Part shown: in pieces, positions 45,159-53,148 of the stretch
Numbering within the stretch: the first letter of the stretch is position 1
Layout: each line of letters starts with the position of its first letter
Assembly (NCBI GenBank): GCA_947503245.1
Contig: CANNCV010000001.1
Location: 1 to 64,000, forward strand
Length of the DNA stretch: 64,000 nucleotides
Source of the DNA: an uncultured Sphingomonadaceae bacterium
GTDB lineage: Bacteria; Pseudomonadota; Alphaproteobacteria; Sphingomonadales; Sphingomonadaceae
Reading direction: 5' to 3'
Translations under genes and position numbers: made by a program
Notes under the pieces: model-generated
The model's database searches: none
Told to the model about the DNA's origin: nothing
What the model saw: only the letters and a program-made list of their open reading frames with translations

Positions 45159-46310
45159 TTACATGGCTGCCAATATCTGACCCATTTTGATATGCACTGG
45201 GCGCAAGACATTGTCCTGCGTCTTGCCCAGCCGGACCATGGTAACCCGCTTATTGGGTGAGACGATAACTTGCTGTCCCAAATGCCCTAACATGCCAAAG
45301 ATGTTGGCGGGGCCATTATCTGGAAACATCACTGTGCTACGCCCTTCCGGTCGCTTGCGATTAAGCCATATATGGCCCCCATAAGCAGGATCAGTCGCAG
45401 ATGGCGTGAGCATGAAATCAACATATTCGCGCGGCAAAATCTGGCTGCCATCAACAGCGCCGCGATTGCGCAAAAACTCACCAAACTTCGCCCAGTCCCG
45501 CGCATTGGCGTGAATCAGGCTGCCGCCCAACATGGTGCCTGAAGCATCATATTCAGGGAAGAAACTGTCTAAGCCCAATGGTTCCGTCAAGCGCCCGCGA
45601 ATAAAATCAGCCATCGCCTTTTGACGTATCTTCGGGTCTTTGCTGTTCGTCAATTGGCGGGTGATTATGTCTGCCAAAATAACGCTGGTATTGGTGCTAT
45701 ACTGATATGTCTCACCCGGCACAGCCGCCAGAGATTTGGCCTTGGCATATCCTGCAGCATCACCCGCACCATCGGTAAATAGCGCGCGCACTTCATCAGA
45801 GTCATAGGGTGGATCGCCCGCTTCGACATGCTCCAGACCAGATGACATATGCAGCAATTGGCGCAAGGTAATCGCGCCGCGTGGATCACCGGGGCGCAGC
45901 CATTCAGGCACCGGTGCCGGTTCATCAAGCACCAACTGACCATCTGCCACCATGATGCCAATCAGAACGCCCGTCACCGTTTTTGCCATGGACCAGCTGA
46001 TGAAACGTGTCTCAGCATCATAGCTTGGGCCATAACGCTCCGCGACAATCTTGCCATCCTGCATAATCAGAACGGCCCGCGTCTCGGAATATTCATCTTC
46101 TTCGAACAAGGGCGCAACAGCGCGGGCCATCGCCTCAGCGCTCATATTATCTGCATCGGCAAAATTGGCTTGCCCCTGTACAGGGTCTTCCTCTGCAATG
46201 GCGGAACCGGACAGGGCGATAAAGCCAGTCGCTGCAACGGCCATCAAACCAAAGCCAATAGCCCATCCAGATTTGGAGAACATGGCTGATCTTAGATTGA
46301 GAGAGGTCAT
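45159..46310 (-). CDS. Serine hydrolase (beta-lactamase/penicillin-binding protein class C type)
   Basis: A 383-residue exported hydrolase. An N-terminal hydrophobic signal (GFGLMAVAATGFIALSGSAIA) precedes the beta-lactamase-like domain with the active-site Ser-x-x-Lys in SWSMAKT (Ser107, Lys110). The Tyr-x-Asn-type site is YSTNTSVIL, and the later HLGQ segment occupies the HxG position. It fits the esterase/peptidase members of the family more than antibiotic resistance enzymes. It lies divergent to a Cys-rich small protein gene across 78 bases. An alternative in-frame ATG is at 46283. Confidence 0.9.
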   Translation of the reverse strand: MTSLNLRSAMFSKSGWAIGFGLMAVAATGFIALSGSAIAEEDPVQGQANFADADNMSAEAMARAVAPLFEEDEYSETRAVLIMQDGKIVAERYGPSYDAETRFISWSMAKTVTGVLIGIMVADGQLVLDEPAPVPEWLRPGDPRGAITLRQLLHMSSGLEHVEAGDPPYDSDEVRALFTDGAGDAAGYAKAKSLAAVPGETYQYSTNTSVILADIITRQLTNSKDPKIRQKAMADFIRGRLTEPLGLDSFFPEYDASGTMLGGSLIHANARDWAKFGEFLRNRGAVDGSQILPREYVDFMLTPSATDPAYGGHIWLNRKRPEGRSTVMFPDNGPANIFGMLGHLGQQVIVSPNKRVTMVRLGKTQDNVLRPVHIKMGQILAAM

Positions 46311-46388
46311 TTGCAGGGTTACTTTCTGTAATTCTGTCGTTATGCCATGCCAGCTTAGATCATTTGCGCTTAGATAGGGAAATTATCA

Positions 46389-46784
46389 ATGGCCAGTACA
46401 TCAGCACAAAAGAATATTGCTGAACCGGGCGCACCTAAAGGTCCATCGCGCTTGCGCTATGCAGCATATGGTTTGATCGCGATTTTGGCTGTAATTGTGC
46501 TGGTTATCATTTGGAATTTCAGCGCCATAAAAAGCTATGGTGAGGTTGGCACCGGCTATGCTGCCCGTGTGGTCTGTTCCTGCCGCTATGTTGGTGGCCG
46601 CTCGCTCAGTGATTGTGAAAAGGACTTGGAACCCGGCATGGAAATTGTCGGACTATCTGATGACCCAGATGCCAAGCGTGTAACTGCAACGGCTTTATTG
46701 CTCGCAGAAAATCAGGCTGAATTTCGTGAAGGTTTTGGCTGTGTGCTATTGTCTGAAGCAGAGCGCAAAGCGCTTGAGGAATAG
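46389..46784 (+). CDS. Single-span protein with Cys-rich exported domain
   Basis: A 131-residue protein with one membrane helix (LRYAAYGLIAILAVIVLVIIWNF) followed by an exported domain with VVCSCRYVGGRSLSDCEKDL and GFGCVLLSEAERKALEE. The four cysteines probably form two disulfides in the periplasm. AGGGAAA stands eight bases before the ATG. I do not recognise the family. Its divergent position relative to the serine hydrolase suggests a shared promoter region and a possible partner role (inference). It ends five bases from the convergent DoxX-like gene. Confidence 0.8.
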   Translation: MASTSAQKNIAEPGAPKGPSRLRYAAYGLIAILAVIVLVIIWNFSAIKSYGEVGTGYAARVVCSCRYVGGRSLSDCEKDLEPGMEIVGLSDDPDAKRVTATALLLAENQAEFREGFGCVLLSEAERKALEE

Positions 46785-46789
46785 CGCTC

Positions 46790-47218
46790 TTAACTGCTGC
46801 GCGCAGACAGGATAAACGCATCATGGGGCGGAACGCCGCGCACCCGATTGCTCAAAACATAAGACATTATCACCACGACCAATCCAATATAGGCATGGAT
46901 GGGCTGCTCTCCATTTGCGACATGAACATATGTTGCTGCGACCATATTTATAAAATATGCGCCATAAGCGATATGCTTCAAATTGCCCCAGCGGTTTATC
47001 GCAATCACCAACAACGCCAATAATTTAAGATATGCCAGTGGCAGCACAACCCATTGCGGGAAGCCATAGCTCGCAAAAGTGGCAACAAATCCCTCATAGC
47101 GGGCATGATATCCTATGATCGCGATTAACATCAAAGCGAACATCAACAGTGTCGCGATCCAATAGACAATTTTCTCGGCCCATGACGGCGCTACTCTGTC
47201 TGCCAATATTCTCTCCAT
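46790..47218 (-). CDS. DoxX-like family membrane protein
   Basis: A 142-residue protein with four membrane helices. Sequence such as IVYWIATLLMFALMLIAIIGYHARYEGFVATFASYGFPQWVVLPLAYLKLLALLVI fits DoxX-like proteins, a family of unknown or varied function. No ribosome site is clear before the ATG. It stands nine bases after the EnvC-like gene on the same strand, so it may share its transcript. Confidence 0.78.
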   Translation of the reverse strand: MERILADRVAPSWAEKIVYWIATLLMFALMLIAIIGYHARYEGFVATFASYGFPQWVVLPLAYLKLLALLVIAINRWGNLKHIAYGAYFINMVAATYVHVANGEQPIHAYIGLVVVIMSYVLSNRVRGVPPHDAFILSARSS

Positions 47219-47227
47219 GAAAATGAT

Positions 47228-48478
47228 TTACCCTGCGGCGATCAAAGTCGCGACATCCACTGGCTTTCCTTTTCGGCGCAGTTCAAGCAAAACCGCTTCA
47301 TTACCACCTACAGCACGGCCAATGACAGCGCCTTGCGTAACATTGTCATCAACATTGACAGCAATAGTGCGCAATCCCGTCAACAAGCTGGTCCAGCCAT
47401 CGCCATGCTCGATAATGACAATCTGTCCAAAGCCGCGATATACTCCTGCAAAGGCGATACGGCCCTTTGCAGGCGCACTGATTTGCGCACGTTCCTGCAC
47501 CTGCAACGTCACACCGCGCGCCGAAATTCCACTGGTTGAAACCTCGCCAAAGCCCGTCACCACTTGCCCTTCAACCGGCATGAGGTAGACCGGCTTTCCA
47601 GCATTTTGAGCCTTAGCTTGCTCATCATTATTGGCCTGCAATTTTGGGCCAGCCAAAGCCGCCAATTCTTCGCGAAGGCCGGCACTATCTTCGATTCGGC
47701 CAATAAGCTGCGTTATATCACGTGCATCTTCTACCAGAGCGATAGCCTTATCTTCTTCACGCCGCGCATCGTCTGCCAAATTTCTGGCCTCTGTCCGCCT
47801 TTGCGTTTCCAGCAGGGCAAGCTCACTTCGTTGCGCGTCCAGCTGGCTCCTCTGCGCCACTAACGCATTTGCCGCTGTATCGGCCTCCTCACGCAATGTT
47901 TGTGTGCGCCGCAAATCCTTTCGCAGATCGGTGGAGAGCGCATCAACCTGAGGAGTGATAGATGCCATTGCCGCGCGCATATGCACCAGATCATTGACAG
48001 AACCAGGTTTAACCAATGCCAAAGCCGCTGGGCGGCGTGATTGCTGTTGCAAAGCTGCGGCAAGGCGCATCACTGGCTGCTGGCGCTCCGCCAAACGGCT
48101 TCGCTGGCGTTTCTGCAATTGCGCAATAATGGCGATACGCACCTCTAGCGCGTTGATACGCGCCTCGGTCGCTTCCACTTGGGCTGCCACAGCGTCAACC
48201 TGACGCTTGGCTTTATCCGCGCTGGCTGCCGCCTGACCAGCGCGTTTTTGCAAAATATCCGCACGCTGCTTCGCTGCGTCTGCCTCTTGTTCCGCAGCTT
48301 CCAATGCCGTGCGTTGATCTTGCAATGACTGGCCGGGCAAAACGGTATTTTGCGCAGACACGAAAGCGGGAATTGCCAATATTGCGGCTAAGCCCGTCAC
48401 CAAAAGCATGGCCATAACAACATGCCGTGGCTGCAACTTGCGTGAGTATTTGGTGAAAGCACTGCTAACCATCTGCAT
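47228..48478 (-). CDS. EnvC-like murein hydrolase activator with degenerate M23 domain
   Basis: About 416 residues: a signal/membrane segment (VVMAMLLVTGLAAILAIPAFVSA), a long coiled coil from about residue 50 to 250, and a C-terminal LytM/M23 domain (ISAPAKGRIAFAGVYRGFGQIVIIEHGDGWTSLLTGL). All zinc-ligand positions seem lost: the His-x3-Asp site reads RGVTL, and the His-x-His site reads VLLEL. The protein is therefore likely non-catalytic and, like EnvC, would activate amidases at the division site. It lies downstream of rlmH, the usual alphaproteobacterial neighbour. The ATG at 48478 is preferred to a TTG at 48514. Confidence 0.88.
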   Translation of the reverse strand: MQMVSSAFTKYSRKLQPRHVVMAMLLVTGLAAILAIPAFVSAQNTVLPGQSLQDQRTALEAAEQEADAAKQRADILQKRAGQAAASADKAKRQVDAVAAQVEATEARINALEVRIAIIAQLQKRQRSRLAERQQPVMRLAAALQQQSRRPAALALVKPGSVNDLVHMRAAMASITPQVDALSTDLRKDLRRTQTLREEADTAANALVAQRSQLDAQRSELALLETQRRTEARNLADDARREEDKAIALVEDARDITQLIGRIEDSAGLREELAALAGPKLQANNDEQAKAQNAGKPVYLMPVEGQVVTGFGEVSTSGISARGVTLQVQERAQISAPAKGRIAFAGVYRGFGQIVIIEHGDGWTSLLTGLRTIAVNVDDNVTQGAVIGRAVGGNEAVLLELRRKGKPVDVATLIAAG

Positions 48479-48545
48479 GTTCTGGCGGCTTTGGTGCCTG
48501 AGGTAAAGGGTCAAATGCTCTCAAAAGCCGCTGGAAAATAAGGGG

Positions 48546-48977
48546 CTAACCTTCGCGGTGATAAGGATGGCCTGCCAAGATAGATGTTGCCCGCCATAAT
48601 TGCTCCGCCAACATAGCGCGCGCCATAAGATGCGGCCAGGTTGCCGCACCATAGGCAATCAACAAATCGGCCTCTGCCCTTTGTTGACTATCAAAACCAT
48701 TTGCACCGCCAATAAGAAAACGTGTTTCTCGCACACCATCATCGCGCCAATCGCCAAGGATTTTCGCAAAATCCATGGATGACAGGTTTTTGCCCTTTTC
48801 ATCGAGCATGATCAATTTGCTGGGCGATTGGTCACAAGGCTTTGGTTGCACATCGGGGCGATCGGCCAATTCGGTTATTCGTGTCGGCCAGCTTATACGG
48901 TCAAGATAGCGCTCAACAAGCGCGCCCTCTTCACTGCGGCCAATTTTGCCGCGCGCTATTACATGCAATTGCATCAT
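48546..48977 (-). CDS. rlmH: 23S rRNA m3-pseudouridine1915 methyltransferase
   Basis: A small SPOUT methyltransferase acting on the 70S ribosome. The product (142-143 residues) shows LHVIARGKIG at the start, KLIMLDEKGKNLSSMDFAKIL, the SAM knot with FLIGGANGF, and the conserved C-terminal MARAMLAEQLWRATSILAGHPYHREG. Two adjacent ATGs (48977 and 48974) follow a GGGAA ribosome site. The frame further upstream is not family-like. It lies 62 bases before the rsfS stop on the same strand. Confidence 0.95.
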   Translation of the reverse strand: MMQLHVIARGKIGRSEEGALVERYLDRISWPTRITELADRPDVQPKPCDQSPSKLIMLDEKGKNLSSMDFAKILGDWRDDGVRETRFLIGGANGFDSQQRAEADLLIAYGAATWPHLMARAMLAEQLWRATSILAGHPYHREG

Positions 48978-49039
48978 GAGCGTTTCCCAAAGTCGCAAAG
49001 TTGCGCTAATCGCGCAGCGCCTTGCAATCTATTGGCTGT

Positions 49040-49474
49040 TTAAGCCTCAACTTCGTCTTTGCTATCATCCGCATTTTCGGCGGCCTCATCAAAGCCCCAC
49101 ATACGTTCCAAATTGTAAAAGCTGCGTACTTCAGGACGGAAAAGATGCACGATAACATCGCCCGCATCAATCAGCACCCAATCAGCATTGGGCAAGCCTT
49201 CAATCCGTGCCGCACCGCCAGCTTTTTTGATACGCTCCGACATTTTTTGCGCCATAGACGCCACTTGCCGGGTCGAGCGGCCCGATGCGATCACCATATG
49301 ATCGGCAATGCTGCTTTTGCCATCCAAATCGATACGCACAATTTCCTGTGCCTGATCATCATCCAATGACGACAGAATAGTATCCAGCAATTTCTGAACC
49401 AGAATATCTGAGTCGCTTGATGCGGCTAATTGGTCGGCTGCGCTATCTGAAAGCGCCACTACAGGGTCAGTCAA
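49040..49474 (-). CDS. rsfS: Ribosomal silencing factor RsfS
   Basis: Binds ribosomal protein L14 and prevents subunit joining when nutrients are short. The 144-residue protein has the DUF143 core: LDTILSSLDDDQAQEIVRIDL, IADHMVIASGRSTRQVASMA and DWVLIDAGDVIVHLFRPEVRSFYNLERMW. An N-terminal extension of about 20 residues and an acidic tail are variable in the family. It lies between nadD and rlmH, the common order. Confidence 0.95.
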   Translation of the reverse strand: MTDPVVALSDSAADQLAASSDSDILVQKLLDTILSSLDDDQAQEIVRIDLDGKSSIADHMVIASGRSTRQVASMAQKMSERIKKAGGAARIEGLPNADWVLIDAGDVIVHLFRPEVRSFYNLERMWGFDEAAENADDSKDEVEA

Positions 49475-49517
49475 AGGGCCTCCTTAAACATATACGCCTT
49501 GCTGTTCATCATCACAT

Positions 49518-50249
49518 TCATCCTTTTCCACCCAGCAATATCTTATGCGTTACATCATCGCGAACGATGCTGCTAGCATATGGTTTATGCCAATGGGGGT
49601 TGGTTCGGCGAATTGCCGTTGCCGAACGCGGGTCGGGACGAAAGCGCAAAATCACCAGCGCTGGCGTACTCCATTGTGTCCAAAAAAAACTCTGGCTGCG
49701 CGGGCGGACAAAACGTGCAAACCATGCCATGGCCGGAGAGGTCATAGCATCGCCATTATAGCCAGGTCTGGTGATAACAGCAATCGGCATTTGTCGAGCA
49801 ATTTCACGCCATTGTCGCCATGCATGAAAATTCTTCAGATTATCAGCGCCCATCAACCAGATAAAATCATGCCGCGGATAGCGCAGCCGGATCGCGCGCA
49901 ATGTATCTTTGGTGTAGCGCGTACCCATAGTCTGTTCAATAAATGTGGCTTTTATCGGAGTGTTCTTTGCCTTTGCTTTGGCGGAGGCCATTCGCGCTGC
50001 AAGCGGTGCCATATCCTTACTGTTAGCCTTTAGCGGATTACCTGGCGAAACCATCCACCATATCTCAGAAAGTCCTAACGCCTTTTTCGCGAAAAGACTG
50101 ATCGACCGATGACCATCATGCGCCGGATTGAAAGAACCGCCCATAAGCCCGATCAAACGGCGCCCGCGGACTTTGCCATGGTGCGCAAAAAGATCATTCT
50201 CTTGCTGATGCACTTTCATCGCGCGCTGTTTTTCAAAAATCATCATCAT
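49518..50249 (-). CDS. nadD: Nicotinate-nucleotide adenylyltransferase
   Basis: Adenylates nicotinate mononucleotide in NAD synthesis. The core starts at RLIGLMGGSFNPAHDGHRSIS, the nucleotidyltransferase phosphate loop with the HxGH-type site, and continues with WWMVSPGNPLK and FIWLMGADNLKNFHAW. The usual ISSTxIR motif near the C-terminus reads RSATAIRR. The frame begins with several in-frame methionines over the first 30 residues, so the start is uncertain (up to 243 residues). It lies 43 bases before rsfS. Confidence 0.93.
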   Translation of the reverse strand: MMMIFEKQRAMKVHQQENDLFAHHGKVRGRRLIGLMGGSFNPAHDGHRSISLFAKKALGLSEIWWMVSPGNPLKANSKDMAPLAARMASAKAKAKNTPIKATFIEQTMGTRYTKDTLRAIRLRYPRHDFIWLMGADNLKNFHAWRQWREIARQMPIAVITRPGYNGDAMTSPAMAWFARFVRPRSQSFFWTQWSTPALVILRFRPDPRSATAIRRTNPHWHKPYASSIVRDDVTHKILLGGKG

Positions 50250-50560
50250 GGATTAGATATAGCAGGCATCATGTGCAAGAAAATGGCTTAGCGCTTCATA
50301 CTTCAATGGCATTTTACGGATAACAAAAATGTCAAAAACCATGCTGCATTGCAATATATCGATCTGATATGCGCATTTAGAGACATAAAATTTCTGCATT
50401 TTTATAAAGGTGATTCTCTCATTTTGTTGAGATTACCGCGTTATGCCGGTTCACATTTGACACTTTTTTGCAACTTGTCGCACGACTCCATCGTTTCATC
50501 ACGAGTCCGGTCCGTTGGATTCGTAAGTCAGACCGAGTCTTGCTAGAGAATTTAAAAATA

Positions 50561-51754
50561 ATGGGGTCGGCAATCGTGAAATCAACACAGCGCATTCATA
50601 ATTTATATGCGCGTCTGGTGGAAATCTTTCCAGAACGCGAATTTTTCATGCGCTCAAATGGGCGTGTGAAGTTTCTCAAGATATCATCGAAACTTCAGAT
50701 AACTGTTGTCATGGTGCTATCAGCTCTGGCCTTTATATGGCTTGCTATCACCGTAACCATGGCGGTTGGTCAGGTCACAGTGTCCATGGACAAGGTTGCT
50801 CTGGACGAACAAAAAGCACAAATCGCCACATCTGAAGAGCGGATAGCGAAATACAGAAAATCCATAAGCGATGTCGCCTCTGATCTGGAAAATCGTCAGG
50901 ACCAGATTGAAGATATCACAGGGCAATATTTCCCCAAACTGGGCGATAAAGATGCACTTCTGCAAGAAGCTGCTCCGGCTGATGCCAAAGAAACATTATC
51001 GAAAATAAGCGTACAAATACCAGAAGCTCAGGCTTTGGCTGCCATTGAAGCCCGTCAATTGGCATTTGTTGTCCTTTTAACAAAAGAAGCTGATAAGCGC
51101 GCTGTTGCAGCGGAAAATGCCATTCGCAAAATGGGCCTTAATCCAGCCGCTATTGCACGCAGCTTTGGCCCTGCACAAGGCGGTCCCTTCTTACCTTTTC
51201 TGGGCGGTTCTCCAGCTAACGCAAAAGATACGCAGATTGATCCACGCTTTGAGCTATTGGGCCGTAAGCTGGCACGCATGGACGCTTTAGAGCGCGGCCT
51301 AGCTGGCATTCCATCTGCCAACCCCGCTGATATGGATGATATTTCCAGCGGCTTTGGCTATCGCCGTGACCCTATTACAGGCCGCGGTGCTATGCACAGT
51401 GGATTGGATTTCCGCGGTTCCCATCGCCAACCGATTTATGCAGCTGCGCCTGGCGTGGTCGCATTCTCTGGATGGAAATCTGGCTATGGTCGTACTGTTG
51501 AGATTGATCACGGCAATGGCTTGATGACACGCTATGCCCATTTAGCAGTGTTAAAAACCCGTGAAGGACAAAAAGTTATAGCTGGTCAACATATTGCCGG
51601 CATGGGTAGTTCAGGCCGCTCAACCGGCACCCATTTGCATTTCGAGGTTCGGCTTAACAACCGTGCTATCAACCCCAAACCCTTTCTGGAAGCAAATCGC
51701 GATGTTCTCACGATCCAAGCCGACGTCAAACAGCGTACCCGCCCGTCAAACTGA
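50561..51754 (+). CDS. Catalytic M23 peptidase with coiled coil (LmdC-like), overlapping bactofilin
   Basis: An inner-membrane endopeptidase of about 397 residues. It has a cytoplasmic N-terminus, one membrane helix (QITVVMVLSALAFIWLAITVTMAVG), a coiled coil of about 100 residues and a complete M23 domain: HSGLD (His279, Asp283), RYAHL, and STGTHLHFEV (His358, His360). The site is intact, unlike the EnvC-like protein nearby. The last 53 bases overlap the bactofilin gene. In Hyphomonas a bactofilin-M23 pair (BacA-LmdC) directs local cell-wall hydrolysis, and a similar role is likely. The open frame begins at a TTG (50468). The ATG at 50561 is a reasonable start but without strong ribosome site. 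Confidence 0.9.
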   Translation: MGSAIVKSTQRIHNLYARLVEIFPEREFFMRSNGRVKFLKISSKLQITVVMVLSALAFIWLAITVTMAVGQVTVSMDKVALDEQKAQIATSEERIAKYRKSISDVASDLENRQDQIEDITGQYFPKLGDKDALLQEAAPADAKETLSKISVQIPEAQALAAIEARQLAFVVLLTKEADKRAVAAENAIRKMGLNPAAIARSFGPAQGGPFLPFLGGSPANAKDTQIDPRFELLGRKLARMDALERGLAGIPSANPADMDDISSGFGYRRDPITGRGAMHSGLDFRGSHRQPIYAAAPGVVAFSGWKSGYGRTVEIDHGNGLMTRYAHLAVLKTREGQKVIAGQHIAGMGSSGRSTGTHLHFEVRLNNRAINPKPFLEANRDVLTIQADVKQRTRPSN

Positions 51755-52193
51755 TAACGGCTCCAAATTTACAAGTTCAAAGGCAGGAAATTCTATGCGC
51801 AACGGTTCAGGCTCGACATTTTCAGTTATTGGCTCAGACGTTGTGATTACAGGCAATATTACAGCCACGGTCGATCTGCATATTGATGGCAAGATTGAAG
51901 GCGATATCAGCTGTGCATCACTGGTGCAGGGCGCTGACAGCGTTGTAAGTGGAGCGGTTACTGCTGAGACAGCCCGTCTGGCAGGCAAAGTCGAAGGCTC
52001 CATTGATGCCAAGGAATTGGTGATTGAAGCAAGCGCGCATATTTCTGGCGATATCGCTTATGAGACGCTGAGCATTGAACAAGGCGGCCATGTTGATGGT
52101 CAATTCCGCCATAAAAGCAGCAAAGCGGTAAATACGCCCTCTGCTGGCAGCACTGCTAAAGAGACCAGTGAGCCTCTGATCCTCGAAGCGTAA
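51702..52193 (+). CDS. bacA: Bactofilin
   Basis: Polymer-forming cytoskeletal protein of 163 residues. It starts MFSRSKPTSNSV, similar to the MFSK start of alphaproteobacterial bactofilins, with GGAAG upstream, and then carries the beta-helix core: SVIGSDVVITGNITATVDLHIDGKIEGDISCASLVQGADSVVSGAVTAE with the usual regular spacing of small and hydrophobic residues. The tail is flexible. Its first 53 bases lie inside the end of the M23 peptidase gene. Another ATG at 51795 with a good AGGAAA site could give a shorter form. Bactofilins bind the membrane and recruit cell-wall enzymes. Confidence 0.93.
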   Translation: MFSRSKPTSNSVPARQTDNGSKFTSSKAGNSMRNGSGSTFSVIGSDVVITGNITATVDLHIDGKIEGDISCASLVQGADSVVSGAVTAETARLAGKVEGSIDAKELVIEASAHISGDIAYETLSIEQGGHVDGQFRHKSSKAVNTPSAGSTAKETSEPLILEA

Positions 52194-52254
52194 TGATGTG
52201 ATTTGCTGTACTAACTTTGCGCACGACAACACATAAGATCAACCGATAGAGCAG

Positions 52255-53007
52255 CTATGCAAATGCGTCACGGACGGCTTTAAGCCGCGACCGCGCAATC
52301 GGAACTGATACGCCCGACTTTAGAACTAAAAATTGTTTTGCTCCATCACTGGTGATTTTTTGAACGCCGTTTATTGCTACCCACCATGAGCGATGTGTTT
52401 GCATGCCTTCAACACTGGTCAGAGCATCCAGCGCATCGATGAGTCGCATCAATATCAATGTCTCACCCAAATCAGTATGAACGCGCAAATAATGGTCCTC
52501 TGCCGAAACGGCGAAGATTTCTGCATCAGAAAAGCCTGCTGGCAAACGCTTCAACAAGCTTTTTGCATGAGACGAGTTTTTCTGCGGCGCTGACGGCTCA
52601 TCATCGTTCAAAACGCCAAAAGCTCTCAACGTAATATATGTCCCTGCCAAAATAATAAGCGCCAGAACGAAGGACATGAAATATTGTCGCAACCAGTTCA
52701 TGGCAGGCCAGCCACTTTGAAACCCTGTATCAAAGCCCAGCAAAATAATAGGAACTGGAATGCATGCAAAGGCCGACAAGATGCATAACCGTAATGGTAC
52801 AGACCATGCGCGCAACGGCTCTTTGGTGACCAATGGCAGTGCAATCAATGCCGCCACGAGGCCAGACCCTATAGTCATAAACCAAAATATGAATCGCCAC
52901 ATAAAGGGCATTTTGTCCGAGTCATATATGGCCAATAATGCGAATAATGCCGCCAAAAAGAGCGCGAGAAGCACGCCAGTTGACAGAAATTTCCACGTTA
53001 TCTTCAC
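52255..53007 (-). CDS. Membrane-anchored LytTR transcription regulator
   Basis: A 250-residue protein. The N-terminal ~135 residues have four membrane helices. The C-terminal ~100 residues are a LytTR DNA-binding domain: SAEDHYLRVHTDLGETLILMRLIDALDAL, THRSWWVAI and LKSGVSVPIARSRLKAVRDAF. No response-regulator receiver is present, so it belongs to the membrane-linked LytTR class. It starts at GTG with GAGG five bases upstream. A large inverted repeat lies just ahead of it and could be its own operator. Divergent to a serine hydrolase gene, a probable target. Confidence 0.9.
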   Translation of the reverse strand: MKITWKFLSTGVLLALFLAALFALLAIYDSDKMPFMWRFIFWFMTIGSGLVAALIALPLVTKEPLRAWSVPLRLCILSAFACIPVPIILLGFDTGFQSGWPAMNWLRQYFMSFVLALIILAGTYITLRAFGVLNDDEPSAPQKNSSHAKSLLKRLPAGFSDAEIFAVSAEDHYLRVHTDLGETLILMRLIDALDALTSVEGMQTHRSWWVAINGVQKITSDGAKQFLVLKSGVSVPIARSRLKAVRDAFA

Positions 53008-53028
53008 CTGAACCTCAACATTTGACGT

Positions 53029-53067
53029 TTCGTGAATGGTAAATATTGCGATTCACGAATGTTTACC
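53029..53067. promoter_or_regulatory. Composite inverted repeat between LytTR gene and serine hydrolase gene
   Basis: TTCGTGAAT (53029-53037) and ATTCACGAA (53051-53059) form a perfect nine-base inverted repeat with 13 bases between. Immediately inside and outside are GGTAAA (53038-53043) and TTTACC (53062-53067), a second overlapping inverted pair. The site is 22-60 bases ahead of the LytTR gene and 82-120 bases ahead of the hydrolase gene. It is a likely operator, with autoregulation and hydrolase control as the simplest reading. Confidence 0.6.
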
Positions 53068-53148
53068 CGCAGTTGGCGCATATCTGCTGGCCCTGTCAAC
53101 GCTTCAGCCGCACCCAGCCTTTAGGTCTATCACCTGAAGGAAAATCTG

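Noticed and set aside
45159-46310. Antibiotic-resistance beta-lactamase
   Set aside because: Sequence features fit the wide esterase/peptidase group; no resistance-type signature can be claimed.
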